From Halicephalobus mephisto (taxonomy: Eukaryota > Nematoda > Chromadorea > Rhabditida > Panagrolaimidae): a DNA stretch of 64,000 nucleotides. The DNA is taken from assembly GCA_009193035.1 (NCBI GenBank), contig SWDT01000101.1:1-64000 (forward strand), given 5' to 3'. Numbering within the stretch: position 1 is the first letter of the stretch; every line of letters starts with the position of its first letter. Made by a program: the position numbers and the translations under genes. This document shows positions 36,801-46,239 of this stretch, piece by piece. The notes beneath the pieces are model-generated. The model was given only the letters and a program-made list of their open reading frames with translations, was not told the origin of the DNA and made no database searches.

Positions 36801-37106
36801 ATATGAAAACAAAATTATATATAAAAACTAAAATTTGATATATAAAAATAAAACTATATATGAAAACTAAAATTTGATATATAAAAATAAAACTATATAT
36901 GAAAATTAAAATTTGATATATGAAAACTAAAACTTTATGTAGCAAATAATCATAAAACTTACATAAATACATTCTCCTTTTGTCTTTCCAGGAATACATA
37001 CTTCTGGATGAAAGACGTTATACAACGTATTAAAAGTGTTCCCAAGATATATCAAAACAGCTGTCACAGATAGAACAGAGATCACGGAACCAAATTGTGC
37101 CATCAT
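29453..37106 (-). CDS. CLPTM1L: CLPTM1L-like multi-pass ER membrane protein
   Basis: Seven exons (37106-36963, 36404-35856, 31837-31697, 31656-31220, 30906-30747, 30000-29905, 29566-29453) join in frame to 546 residues, close to the vertebrate protein. The N-terminus has a signal-anchor ([16 protein letters not shown]) and two luminal cysteines. Family landmarks follow in order: [62 protein letters not shown], a run of transmembrane helices, [15 protein letters not shown] and [17 protein letters not shown]1L is an ER membrane protein; its family has been linked to scrambling of GPI-anchor precursors. Two ATGs are adjacent at the start; the first has an in-frame stop just upstream. A candidate trans-splice acceptor (TTATTTTAG) lies about 18 bases upstream. 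Intron 2 is about 4 kb and contains an opposite-strand gene. Confidence 0.95.
30120..30700. repeat. intronic tandem repeat in CLPTM1L
   Basis: Degenerate units in intron 5 contain AGATTCCAGAAATTTCTAC, AGTAGTCTAAGTAATT and AGTCTAGAGACCTACAGTAT. Period is roughly 100-140 bases with internal sub-repeats. Other introns of the gene at 29580-29890, 30960-31190 and 31860-32000 are simple A/T sequence built from TAAAAATAAAAT-type phrases. Confidence 0.7.
32150..32580. repeat. 60-70-bp tandem repeat in CLPTM1L intron 2
   Basis: About six units contain ATTTTTGCTTCAATTCTAAA, ATATTCTTGAAATTTTTAT and AATATATTGTAAG. Further along, 32890-33100 is a separate 25-27-base repeat (TTTTATAATTTTAAAATTTAAC). Between them (32690-32880) is a less AT-rich block, with CACGTG and CAGCTG motifs, that may be promoter of the nested saposin-like gene. 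Confidence 0.7.
33227..34766 (+). CDS. secreted saposin-like (SPP) protein, nested gene
   Basis: Three exons (33227-33286, 33627-33776, 34524-34766) join with phase-0 introns to 150 residues. Residues 1-20 are a signal peptide ([20 protein letters not shown]). The mature part carries six cysteines in saposin-B order: CNYC, then HLC, then RYC, then CGFLKQC. The spacing fits one saposin B domain held by three disulphides, followed by an acidic tail. Nematode single-domain saposins (SPP/caenopore family) bind and permeabilise membranes and are often intestinal and antimicrobial; the role here is inference. The gene lies entirely inside intron 2 of CLPTM1L on the opposite strand. Its own intron 2 contains an (AAT)n run and repeat A. 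An AATAAA is present at about 34900. Confidence 0.85.
33788..33816. repeat. (AAT)n microsatellite
   Basis: Roughly ten perfect AAT units lie just inside intron 2 of the saposin-like gene, about 10 bases past its donor site. Confidence 0.9.
33830..34484 (+). mobile_element. dispersed repeat A, copy 2 (LTR-like) inside an intron
   Basis: Three to four sub-units of about 145 bases are marked by GAAGTACTCTACGTGCTGAA, TGTTACATACTTAATACATG and AAGTAAGTAAACCAGGTCTC. They end in a unique tail: TAACTATTATGCTTAATC, GGATAAATAAAAAACTTATA, CTCTCGCGCGACCAC. The tail matches 8462-8560 in reverse complement. The AATAAA-like stretch near one end is what a solo LTR would carry. The insert sits in intron 2 of the saposin-like gene and leaves its splice sites intact. 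Confidence 0.7.
34780..35215. repeat. about 117-bp tandem repeat (3 units)
   Basis: Units contain AGTACTATTATAAATAACAT, CGGGAGAATTTCTAAACGTT and AAATATAAATTTAAGACAAT. The array follows the saposin-like gene, still inside CLPTM1L intron 2. Confidence 0.8.
35220..35745 (+). repeat. dispersed repeat C, copy 1
   Basis: A unique head (GCAGAAACTAAAGTAGTGTA, GATGCCAGAATTACTTTACT, CCATCCGCAACCTCGGTC) is followed by four units of about 88 bases (CCTATAAATCATTACACATC, ACATAACTATTACTACAGT). The whole is the reverse complement of 41645-42020, which has the same head and about two units. Both copies sit in introns of unrelated genes. Confidence 0.8.
36420..36955. repeat. intron-1 tandem repeat of CLPTM1L
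   Basis: Short units of about 30-40 bases alternate phrases such as TTCGATATATGAAAAC, AAAATTATATATAAAAACT and TATATAAAAATAAAAC. They fill most of intron 1. Confidence 0.8.
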
Positions 37107-37502
37107 TCAATACCCATAATATGACCTAAAATAAATAATAAAAATTCAAAAAATCCATAATTTAATTCAAAAATTTTTAAAATCGATTAATATTCAAATT
37201 ATTTCTATTTTTAACAAATTAACTAAATTTACATTTAAAAAATAAATTTAGCATTTAATAACCATCATTTTCAAAACTAAATCTCCAAAGTCAATCTTCT
37301 CAGCGTGGCCGGGCATTCCTTGTCGTTCAGTCACATTAGACCAAATGCCCCACTCAACCTCAACTGCAAACATTTCTGTCCCATTCTTCTTTATCCAAAA
37401 CTATCGATTCATGCAAAATCAACTATTCCAAAAGCAACATGATTAACATCGTAATTACAAACTAAACAATAACAAAAAACAAACTTATCAATTACCCATC
37501 TT
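37107..37502. other. short spacer between GLI-type gene and CLPTM1L
   Basis: This 396-base interval separates the stop of the upstream GLI-type gene from the first ATG of CLPTM1L, both on the minus strand. A TTATTTTAG acceptor-like site near 37125 would serve trans-splicing. No clear AATAAA was seen for the upstream gene. The arrangement is compatible with a two-gene operon. Confidence 0.4.
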
Positions 37503-39019
37503 TCACTTTGACGAATTTTTTTCCTGATGATCATTTGTAGAAGTATTTTGACCAACATTTTGAGAACCCGGACGATTAATTCTCTGAGGAGTGATCGACA
37601 TGCACTGCTTGACTTCATTATGAGGACTTTCAAGACTCAGTTGATTAATGGCTCGATTAACACTAGGTGGAGTTGGCGGAATAACTCCTTGATGACTTTT
37701 CTTCGGAGTTGACGGATGGAGTCCTTGAGAAGTACTTGGAGTAGATTGACTAGTTCCTTGACGAGTATTTTCAGCAGGATAAAATTGGCTAAACGATCCG
37801 AAAACAGGAGATTTCACCAAACATGCTTGCTTGGATGCATTTGATTGAGAAGACGCTCCTGGAGAATTAACGTTATCGGTAGCCTGCTTCTTTTGAGACG
37901 GTTCAACACATACAGATTCCAGAGACACCATCGGTTTCATTGCAGGTGGGGAAGACAAAATCATTACTTTCGTATCAGTGCCAATGCTCGATTTAGGATA
38001 CGTCCAAAAAGACGGTACAGGTGGATAAAAGATGTATGGATGGAAAGCAGAAATGCTGTATCGTTGAGCATTGGGAGAAGGACTGGAAACCTCAACACTG
38101 TTGTCAGAAAATTCACCATCTTCTTCTAAAGTTTTGAAACCTGGAGAGAATAATTTCATGCAAATTCATGGAAAAACTTACTTTGGCGGTCTTGAAATTC
38201 AACATTCGTCATCTCAACAACATTTTTGACAATCTCATCAAAATCTATAATCTCTCCATTGACACCAACAATGTGAGCAATACCACTGACGTCGTTGCGA
38301 ATACGGAAGTTCTTTTCCCAAACACGAACAGAGCTCTTGAGTTCCCGGAAGACCATGTAAGCAGACTCTCCATGCAATGTCTTCAAGTGCTTGCGAAGAG
38401 AAGAAGGATCAGAATATCTTCTGGTGCAATCCAGCATCGGACATAGAAAACGTTTCTAAAAATGGGAGTTAAGTAGTTAGGGGTTTTAAAGCTTACCAAA
38501 TTGGAATGAGTACGGAAAATGTGCTTGGTACGTTCGCCGGCTGTAGCGAAGGTATGGAAACACCCTCCGATGAAACAGGTGTAAGGCTTCGGAGCGGTAT
38601 GAATCACCATGTGGTTCCGGAGACTTTCAAGAGTTCTGTAACGTCTGGTACAACAGGGAACAGGACAAGGATGAGTGGCTTTCGAAATATGTGTTCTCAT
38701 GTGATTGACGAACGAGAAAAAGTGCTCGAACGGATTTCCACGACGACGACAGGTCTTCCAATGACAGATGTACGGTGGATCCTTTGTTGCATGAGCAGCA
38801 CTGGCATGATTGTCGAGTTCGAGCAAAGTATTGAAAACCTCATTGCAGTTTTCCCAATCGCATTTGTATCGTCTGAAGAATTACGAGATTACTAACGAGC
38901 TTAGAGGGAACTTACTGTTCACAAACAGGAAGGGCTTGGACACATGAGAGAACCTGGTTTATAGTGGATTTGTTCTCGTCAGGATCATCAGGAGCAGGCT
39001 GTTGCATTGTTGAGTCCAT
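37503..39019 (-). CDS. GLI/TRA-1-type five-zinc-finger transcription factor
   Basis: Four exons (39019-38916, 38872-38497, 38455-38182, 38140-37503) join in frame to 463 residues. Five consecutive C2H2 fingers start about residue 37: CDWENC, CHWKTC (elongated as in GLI finger 2), CPVPCC, CFIGGC and CPMLDC. The last finger reads CTRRYSDPSSLRKHLKTLHG, the hallmark of the GLI family rather than ZIC. The remaining sequence is Ser/Pro/Thr/Gln-rich. GLI proteins bind DNA and act at the end of hedgehog-type or, in nematodes, TRA-1 sex-determination signalling. The protein is far shorter than C. elegans TRA-1, so it may be a paralogue or a reduced form. A candidate trans-splice acceptor (CCTTGCAG) lies four bases before the ATG. 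Confidence 0.9.
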
Positions 39020-40682
39020 TATCTGCAAGGAAAGGCTGGTAATCTTATAAGAACGCAGGATTAGCAAAAAGTAAAATTATAAATGAACAATATCGCAAAG
39101 TAGTCTTAACACGAATTCCCAGGACACTTCCGAATTCTCATATATTGAAATTCCGGAAAAAACAAATATGAAAGAAATGAGAGACGAATAATACCGCGAA
39201 ATAGTCTCGACACGAATTTTTAGGATTTCTTAGGATATCTTCGAAATCGCATTGAAAGTTAGAAAACATGATATTATAAAAATCATAAATGAAACCTACC
39301 ACGAAACAGTCCCAACACGGTTATCTAGAATATTCTAAAATTTTCTACAATAAAGTTCGAAAAAATAGAGCTTTATTCACAGAATAAATGACCGTTAAAA
39401 GTTCGAAAAGATGAAAGAAAAACGACCACGGTATACGGTAGTGCAGGAGGTGCGAGTCGAATTCATGTTTCTGCCGCGAGACCGCGCTTCTTCAAACAGG
39501 TTTGACGAGCGGATCTCCGAAGAAAATTAATTTTAGTTTAATTAATTTATCCGTCAATAATCAATAAAGTTTTATTTTAATTATGTTTAAATTGTGCTTA
39601 TTTCATAATCTTTATGAATTTGGCGGTTTTCATATATGAAATTTGAAAATTTTTAAATGTAAAAAAATCCAAATTTTGGGACATGTATAAACTGATTTTC
39701 CCATTATTTATATAGTACTTTCATATATAATTATTAATCTTCGGAGATGGATAATGGATTTTGTACGTTGTGTGTCTTGATCCAAAAAGTTTTTGATTGA
39801 TCTGAGAAGACTACGCAAAGTTACGAGACGGGTTCGATTCCCGACCGAAGACTGCAGATCCAGGCCTTGCCAGCCGCAATCTGACTACAAATGGCTAAGA
39901 CGCACTCATCAAAGAAAGAAGCGAGGTCAGAAGGACCAAAAAGATGATTTTAGTAAGAGAAGAATTCCCTGAAGATGATTCTAGTGAGAGGAAGAATTCC
40001 CTGAAGATGATCCTAGTAAGAGAAGAATTCCCTGAAGATGATCAGAAAGGTTGAGATGCGCGAACGCAAGCGAACAATAGAGGAGTCCAAGCTTGAGTAT
40101 ATAATGTTGTAAATCCTATATTGTAATTGCTTTGAAAACGTTCGATAAAGTGCTAAAGTGAGAAGACTACGGTTCTAAAACGTTGATTACGAAATCGTCA
40201 CATAAATTGCTTTAATTTCCAATCAGTTTCTAAAAATTTGTATTGAATTATTTCGTGAAGATGCTAATATTTTATTTTTGCAATAATATCACTAATTACG
40301 AAATCATCACATAAATTTAACGTTATGAATTACTTTAGATTCTGACTGCTTCTTGAATATCGTGTCGGGACCGTTTCGTGGAAACTTCAATTTCTATTTT
40401 TTACATTAATGTGATTTCCAATTATTTTTGAACTTTCGTGTCAGGACCGTTTCGCAACAATGTTGATTTTTTATTTCTACAATAGTACGTTGTTATTTGT
40501 CTATAGTGTGATTTGAGTGCTCGTGTTTCCTGTCTCTCGGAGGACTATTGATCCTTTTTTTGTCATGGTCCTAAATTTGTGTTTTTCCTGTGTCGATCCC
40601 GTTATCGACCGAAACTATTTGTAGATTTTAATGACTCATTGAACCTTTTTCGAAATTTTTTATAATAGGATTCATATCTATT
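39020..40682. other. intergenic stretch, no gene seen
   Basis: It contains the 5' flank of the GLI-type gene. At about 39940-40050 there is a 35-40-base tandem repeat (GAAGAATTCCCTGAAGATGA). A perfect Pol III B-box-like GGTTCGATTCC near 39830 has a 4-bp stem around it, but no tRNA can be folded upstream. 40180-40460 has two or three loose repeats containing ACGAAATCATCACATAAATT and TCAGGACCGTTTCG. Confidence 0.45.
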
Positions 40683-40851
40683 TGTTGGGACTTGAGGAGA
40701 CGCTCCTTGATTAGATGTTCTCAGCACGACCACCGTAATCTTACAGGACTTGGATTATGTTGTTTTATTATATTTATGGAAGATTGTGATTTGTCGTTCT
40801 GCAAGTACTCAAGTACGTCTCTCCCTGCTCGTCATGCACCAAGTCACAGTA
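40683..40851 (+). mobile_element. diverged solo LTR-like element, copy of 49325-49518
   Basis: It begins TGTTGGGACTTGAGGAGACG and contains CTCAGCACGACCACCGTAAT, then CTTAC and TTATGTTGTT. These match, in order, the reverse complement of the element at 49325-49518. It ends near AAGTCACAGTA. Flanks CTATT and CTATC could be a decayed 5-bp target duplication. The overlapping 90-codon open frame is therefore not called as a gene. Confidence 0.6.
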
Positions 40852-40932
40852 CTATCGAAAAATCCGTTTATCTTCTTGCATTCGAATATCACGTGGATTT
40901 CATTTTTTTACTTTTTACATTATTTTTTAACT

Positions 40933-42336
40933 TTATTTTTTATATCTTATACCCGATAATTTAGATTCCAGATTGTTTATAACTTTTGGAATAAAAATTG
41001 AACTAATTTGTTGAGATACTCGATTCTTCGTCAGTACGGTACTGAAGTCGGTGATTCTCAGCTGCATTTGAATTTTCCTTCCGTTGAGATTTTGAACTGG
41101 TCTGACATTCGAAGAGTAATCCAGATGTTGGGATTTCCTGATTTCCCGAAGAGTTGTCAAGTGATTTTTGCCCATGTTTATTGGAGTAGACAAAACTGTC
41201 CAAATGACGGATTCATCGCAGTTCGGAGTCGTCAAAGATCCTTCATATCTGTAGAAGGACGCTGTATCTGATGGAAGTAGTCTTTCCGGCTTTAATTTGA
41301 ATTTTATCTCTGTCCCGACTTCTGTTCCTTCCATCGGTCTCACCCAGTAGGTTAAGGACTCCAGTTGATCGGGATTGTTGTTGATCGTCCCGAAAACTGC
41401 GAGAACCATGAATCCATCCGGTTCGAGAATGGCTTCTTCCAGAGTCTTGTCTTCTTTTATATGGACAAAGTGGATTTCCAGAGGGAAATGAGCTCCATGA
41501 ATAGTGTGTTCCGAACCCTTGTCATCGGAATCTGACCAGTGGACGTGAAGTTGAAGAAGTTTATATTTGTTTCTTAGTCCTCCACCAGAGATCATAGGCT
41601 GATCAGAATCCCATTTATCGAAACCTTTGACTTGCACTGAAAAGTTGTAATAATTTATAGGAAAAGAATTTTATTTTTGAAAGGTCACTAGTAATAGTTA
41701 TATTTTTTTGGAAGATTTATGAATAATTCGATGTGTAATGATTTATAGGAAAAGACTTCCATTTTGAAAGGTCACTGTAGTAATAGTTATGTTTTTTTTG
41801 GAAGATTTATGAATAATTCGATGTGTAATGATCAAAGTGGAAGATGGATGAGTTTTGTGTTCTGTATGACCGAGGTTGCGGATGGATCGGAGTAAAGTAA
41901 TTCTGGCATCTTGGTCACGAAATAGTTACTATTTTGATCTTACGTGATAGTTGTAATCTTACACTACTTTAGTTTCTGCAGATTTTTCTCGACACTCTTT
42001 CGTAAAAACTAATTCTGAATATTTTATTGCGATATAATTGAAACTTACTAGTTTCTCCAAGATTTAGAACCTCGATTTCTTCTTCTTTGTCGTAATTAGT
42101 GAACTTTAAATGACTAAAAACCGCTGGGATAACATTCCCAGGACTGATGTCCACGGGAGATTGTCTAGTTCCTGTAGTGCAGACCCCAGGCCAATGGCTA
42201 GGGCCTTCAGGTCCTTCTCCGTAGTGTAGTTCCTCTATTGTAGAACCTAAAATCAAATTTAAATTTAATTAAAAATTAAAAATTACAGACTTTTGACACC
42301 GATGATCCAAAAAATAAAAAAAATAAAAATCTCCAT
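40933..42336 (-). CDS. secreted alpha-carbonic anhydrase
   Basis: Three exons (42336-42291, 42246-42049, 41636-40933) join to 315 residues. The first 16 residues form a signal peptide (MEIFIFFIFWIIGVK). Family landmarks are RQSPVDI, LQLHVHW, a third zinc histidine in PLEIHFVH, GSLTTPNCDES and VRPVQNLNGRKI. The three zinc ligands are at about residues 112, 114 and 137, and the Thr199-equivalent is kept, so it should be catalytic for CO2 hydration. The position of the usual proton-shuttle His64 reads Glu (LGET at the exon 2-3 junction). The last 35 or so residues run past the usual end, and an AATAAA overlaps the stop. The exon-1 donor (A|GTCTGT) is weak. Intron 2 holds dispersed repeat C. Confidence 0.92.
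41645..42020 (-). repeat. dispersed repeat C, copy 2
   Basis: It occupies nearly all of intron 2 of the carbonic anhydrase gene. It is the reverse complement of 35220-35745, with long identical runs such as GATGGATCGGAGTAAAGTAA and GAAGATGGATGAGTTTTGTG. It has fewer copies of the 88-base unit. Confidence 0.8.
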
Positions 42337-42442
42337 TAATTTTTAATCTTTTACGAAATGATTTGATTATGAAACATTGACAGAGAATAATCAAACAGCA
42401 TTACGGTAGTTCAGAATGTGAGAATTCCGTTGTCTGAGTCGG

Positions 42443-42450
42443 TTTTTATA
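42443..42450 (-). promoter_or_regulatory. TATA box of the carbonic anhydrase gene
   Basis: TATAAAAA on the minus strand lies about 110 bases upstream of the ATG at 42336. An open frame of 121 codons overlaps it (42411-42776), but its sequence has no recognisable feature and I treat it as promoter DNA. Confidence 0.4.
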
Positions 42451-43340
42451 GGGATAGAGATCGTTATTTTTTGTTCCATCTTTATGTCCGCCTGAATCCG
42501 CTTTGAATGAAATCGAAATTGGTTGCTTGTGACGATTAATGTAGGTGGAAAAATGTTCTCAACGACCAACGAGTTCGCAAGGAAAAGTACTTTATTCGAA
42601 GTGATCTTTTGAAACGAATTACACTTGATTTTGTAGGTTATCAGATAGATATTGAAGACACAAAAAAACTTAATTTTTGGTTCTCTAATAATTGCGAAAT
42701 GTAACACAATCGTCATTTTTTTCGTGAATATTTGACTTTTGTGATGAGAATGTAACTTAATAGTGATGATTTCCATTTGTTATTGAGTTAAAAGTTACGC
42801 TTTTTTGTGTTGATATCTGTGGATTACATATGATATATGGATATATTGAAAAGACTAAGATTTATCGGATACATTATATCCAATGTATGGTTATATTAAG
42901 TTCACATAAAAAAGCGTAACTTTCGAGTCAGTAACAATTGCGAAATGTAACAAATCATCAAATTTTTATAAATATTTAGTATTTGTGATGAAAATTGTAA
43001 TAGTGATTATTTCCACTTATTTACTCTATCAAAAACTAATTTTTTTGTGTGAGAATTTGTGTTTTGCTTTTGCTGAATGTTTTTGTAAAAGGAGAAAATA
43101 AAATAAATGTATAAAATTTTACATATCGAAAGTTGAGAAAACAATTCTTACTTTTTCATTGAAGTTTGGTTACTTTATTTTTGAAAAGTTTTTTTATTTT
43201 TAATTTAGTTAATTTAGATTATTTTTGCGACGAAATGTACTTTTTGTACTGATTACAACTGTCTTATTAGTTTTCCGTAAAAGTGATCAGGAACGCAAAA
43301 AGGTTAATCCTAAAATTTGAAATGTTTCTGATTATCTTAT
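42451..43340. repeat. 5' flank with a duplicated segment
   Basis: The segment around 42690-42800 and the segment around 42945-43055 share TTGCGAAATGTAACA, TTTGTGATGA and GTGATTATTTCCA. They represent an imprecise duplication with period about 255 bases. AAAAGTTACGCTTTTTTGTGT and its complement occur around 42788 and 42908, forming an inverted pair. No gene is seen. Confidence 0.5.
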
Positions 43341-43767
43341 TTCAGAAAATTCTTTGACAAAAATGGAGCAAAGATTCCGAGTCAGTGTTTTAAGAGCTTC
43401 AAAATGATATATAACTGATCCCGGAAGATCACTTTGCATAAGTGGGCTTTCTTTGTCAATTAAAACTTATGTAGTAAGCAGTGGATATACATATATAAAT
43501 TCCTAGATTCTTAGATTCTCAGTGTTGGATTGTGTACAATCTATTTGAGTGGAAGCCACACAGTGTTGGTCCGAAGAGAAATACCCTGAGGACCAACGAA
43601 ATTTGTACGATTGCAGATGAGCGGTAATTTTGAGATTGCACAATAATTTTTGTAGAGTTGTGATTTATCTCGTGCATTTAGCCCCATAAAGTTGTTTCCA
43701 CACATTTGCGTCTATAGGTGGATCCGGAACCCCCAGCTACGATCTAACACTTAGATTCTTAGATGAT

Positions 43768-43980
43768 TCATTCTTCGCATTGGCGTTTCCGTTCTTTGCG
43801 GTTAGTCTTGCGCGAGTTCCAGGATAGGTTCCAATCTTTTCGACTTCGGGCAATAGCCAACCAGTGTTTGGTGATTTTTCCAGTAACCGTATAAATTGAA
43901 TTTCGAAAAGAGAAAGCATCGGACCACCTTGTGGCAGGACGACCTGTTGGTCTTTTTTCTCTTGAATACCAATTTATCAA
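43768..43980 (-). pseudogene. LINE reverse-transcriptase C-terminal remnant
   Basis: A 70-codon open frame reads KRPTGRPATRWSDAF then TKHWLAIARSRKDWNL. The pattern GRP-x2-RW-x-D followed by a W-x3-A-x2-R-x2-W block is the conserved tail of RTE/jockey-type LINE polyproteins. No polymerase core remains nearby, so this is a 5'-truncated, decayed copy. The flanks at 43340-43760 and 43990-44480 show no gene. A small inverted repeat (TGTTGGTCC...GGACCAAC) lies at 43563-43598. Confidence 0.6.
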
Positions 43981-44484
43981 ATTAGTACTCCGTTTTCCAA
44001 CAGATATAAATACATAAAGGATTTAGTCTATCTGAAGATCTACGTAATACTCGAAGTATCATCTAATCAATCAAAGCTTTAAATTTTTTTAAGAATTCTG
44101 GATTGAAAAATTTGTTTTTTTCGAACTTTTTTCAGATTTTATATATCCTTTATCCATCAAGTCCTTGATTACAGTATTCGTGCGGATTTTTATTCGTCGT
44201 AATACTAAAAACTACAAAATTAAAACTGGACGGAAAATAATACTAAAATAATTAAAATTTTAAAAGCAATAATACTGACATCCTTGATTGCAAAAAATTG
44301 ACAATAATTTTATAAAAAAATTAATTTAGAAAATGAGATTTTCGATGAAAAAAGGATTCTAGAAGCTGAACTGATGTAGCGGCAGGGAAATTTTTCGTGG
44401 ATAGAACAGATTAAGATGGATTTAAGCATCTTCGGGTCCGTTCCTTAAAAGCTCGAGATTATTTGGAGGATCTTATATATGGAC

Positions 44485-46239
44485 TTACTTATCAGTGATT
44501 GGTTCGAGTTCACGAGTAGCGACAGTTTCGTATTCGCCTTCTGGAGGAGCATGGAATCCGATCAAGAAATGGTACAGGTATGAACCGACGATACCCCCAA
44601 TGATGGGACCGATGAGTGGGACCCAGAACCAGCCATAGTCGCGGATAGAGAAGGTTTCTCCACCGTAGCCGATGATGAGGGTGAAGAGACGAGGTCCGAG
44701 GTCACGAGCTGCAAAGACTCAGATTTAATCGACTTTATCTTCTTCTTCTTTATCCTCAGCGTTTGTCCCGTTCTCGGGGTCCGCTATACCACACCATACA
44801 ATACAACAGAAAAAAAGTTAAATTAAGACAAACTAGAACTTTTTGCTTGATCTTGCATGGCATGTGATTTGATGCGACGTCCTAATCGACTTTATAAAAG
44901 TTATTAAATAGATGTAGAGAATTTTAGAATTAAATTTCTACAATATTGTGATTCTAGTGTGTTGTCGTGTTCGTGATAGGTCTTGTCACACTAGTTTGGG
45001 CTTTTCTAGATCATTCTTTAATTTTTTCATACCTTTGTGGTTCTGATTTAGGTATTATGAAATGAAATCAAGAAAATTTAGGATATTCGGTAATCTTTTA
45101 AGATCTATGTTTCTTTAATTGAGGTCTTTTTTAAAATGATTTATGTTCTTTTGAATCATTATGTGGTTTTGTTGTATTTTCGAGCTCTTGATTTAGATCT
45201 TATTGAAAAAAGCAAAAACTTGTTAAAACATTTGATAATGTTACTGTTTTAATGCATTGCTGATTAGGTCTTGTTAGATTATACTAAGATCTTTTAGGAC
45301 ATTCTGTAATCTTTTAATACCTTTGCGTTCTTGATTTAGGTCTTGTTAAATCAAACGGAGATCTTTCAGAATGTTCTAGAGCTTTTTCACGTTCATACAC
45401 TTAATTTCGGTCTTTTTAGTCTACACTAGAGTCTTTTAGAACTGATCTAGGAAGATATAAAAATTGAACTTGACAGGTAGTAAGAAATGTGCTTTTTGGA
45501 TTGCATTTATCTCATGATTTTTACATCACGAGACAGATTATCCTTTTGTCCTTTGCTTGTGCAGTTGTATCGACAGTATTGTGGAAATGAACTCACCAGG
45601 ATTAAGGGGATATCCAGTGTTATAGGCGAGAGCGGTTCCGATCATGACGAAGGAGAGACCGATCATGAAAGGTTGAGTCCATCCGGGATATCCGCTGCGA
45701 CGGTCGAGGACGTGGAGGATGAAGAAGAGGAAGATGGCGGTTCCAACGATTTGATCAACTAATCCTCCGAGGATACTCAAGTGGGGGGCAGGGTAAGAAG
45801 CGAAGATGTGGGCAGTAGCACGGGTTCCGATGACATATCGAGTACCAGCGTCGAAAGCGTTGATCGCATCACGGTAGACAACGTAAGCAACAGCAGCTCC
45901 GACGAATGCACCAGCTATTTGGGCAACGATATAGAGAAGAGCTTTGACGGCTTTGATCTGCTGAAGAGTCAGCATAGCAACAGTAACGGCAGGATTAATG
46001 TGACCTCCAGAAGCCTTAGCGGTGATAGCGATACCGAAGGCGACAGCAAGAGCGACTCCGATGTTGACGTTAATGAGGAGGTTTTGGTTAGTCTTCGGAA
46101 GGATATTCTGGGCACAGACGCAGTTAACGATGAGGACAAGAACAAAGGTCCCCGTGAACTCCCCAATGAGGGCCCGGGTAAGTTCCTTCTTTGTTCCGAT
46201 CTTGGGACGAAGTTTGTCCAAAACTGGAGCTGGAGCCAT
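44485..46239 (-). CDS. aquaglyceroporin (MIP family channel)
   Basis: Two exons (46239-45597, 44708-44485) join to 288 residues, the normal length for a six-helix MIP channel. The first NPA box reads GGHINPAVT. The second is split by the intron (LNP|ARDLGPR), and the Asp following NPAR marks the glycerol-permeable subgroup. The protein should sit in the plasma membrane and pass water and glycerol. The last codons GAT AAG TAA GT also look like a donor; using it with a weak acceptor (CTTTTAAG) would add a few residues, but I keep the stop. A candidate trans-splice acceptor (TATGCTTCAG) precedes the ATG by about 10 bases. Intron 1 (about 890 bases) has repeated TCTTTTAGGACATTCTGTAA-like phrases. 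Confidence 0.93.
44725..44783 (-). other. possible alternative terminal exon of the aquaporin
   Basis: After an acceptor-like GTGGTATAG, 59 bases read in frame with aquaporin exon 1. The split Gly/Ala codon becomes Ala, giving NPADPENGTNAEDKEEEDK, VD and a stop. It lies 16 bases upstream of the acceptor of the conventional second exon. A transcript using it would keep NPA but lose the last helix. Chance is possible, but the frame match, GC content and acidic composition are unlike the surrounding intron. Confidence 0.35.

Noticed and set aside
39760..39850. Perfect Pol III B-box (GGTTCGATTCC) suggesting a tRNA gene
   Set aside because: Only a 4-bp T-stem forms, and no acceptor, D or anticodon arms can be found in the 70 bases upstream. 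It may be a tRNA-derived fragment at most.
40692..40964. 90-codon + strand frame
   Set aside because: It lies within the diverged solo LTR and runs into the antisense of the carbonic anhydrase 3' end.
42411..42776. 121-codon minus-strand frame upstream of the carbonic anhydrase
   Set aside because: It has no motif or homology and overlaps a TATA box and a local duplication.
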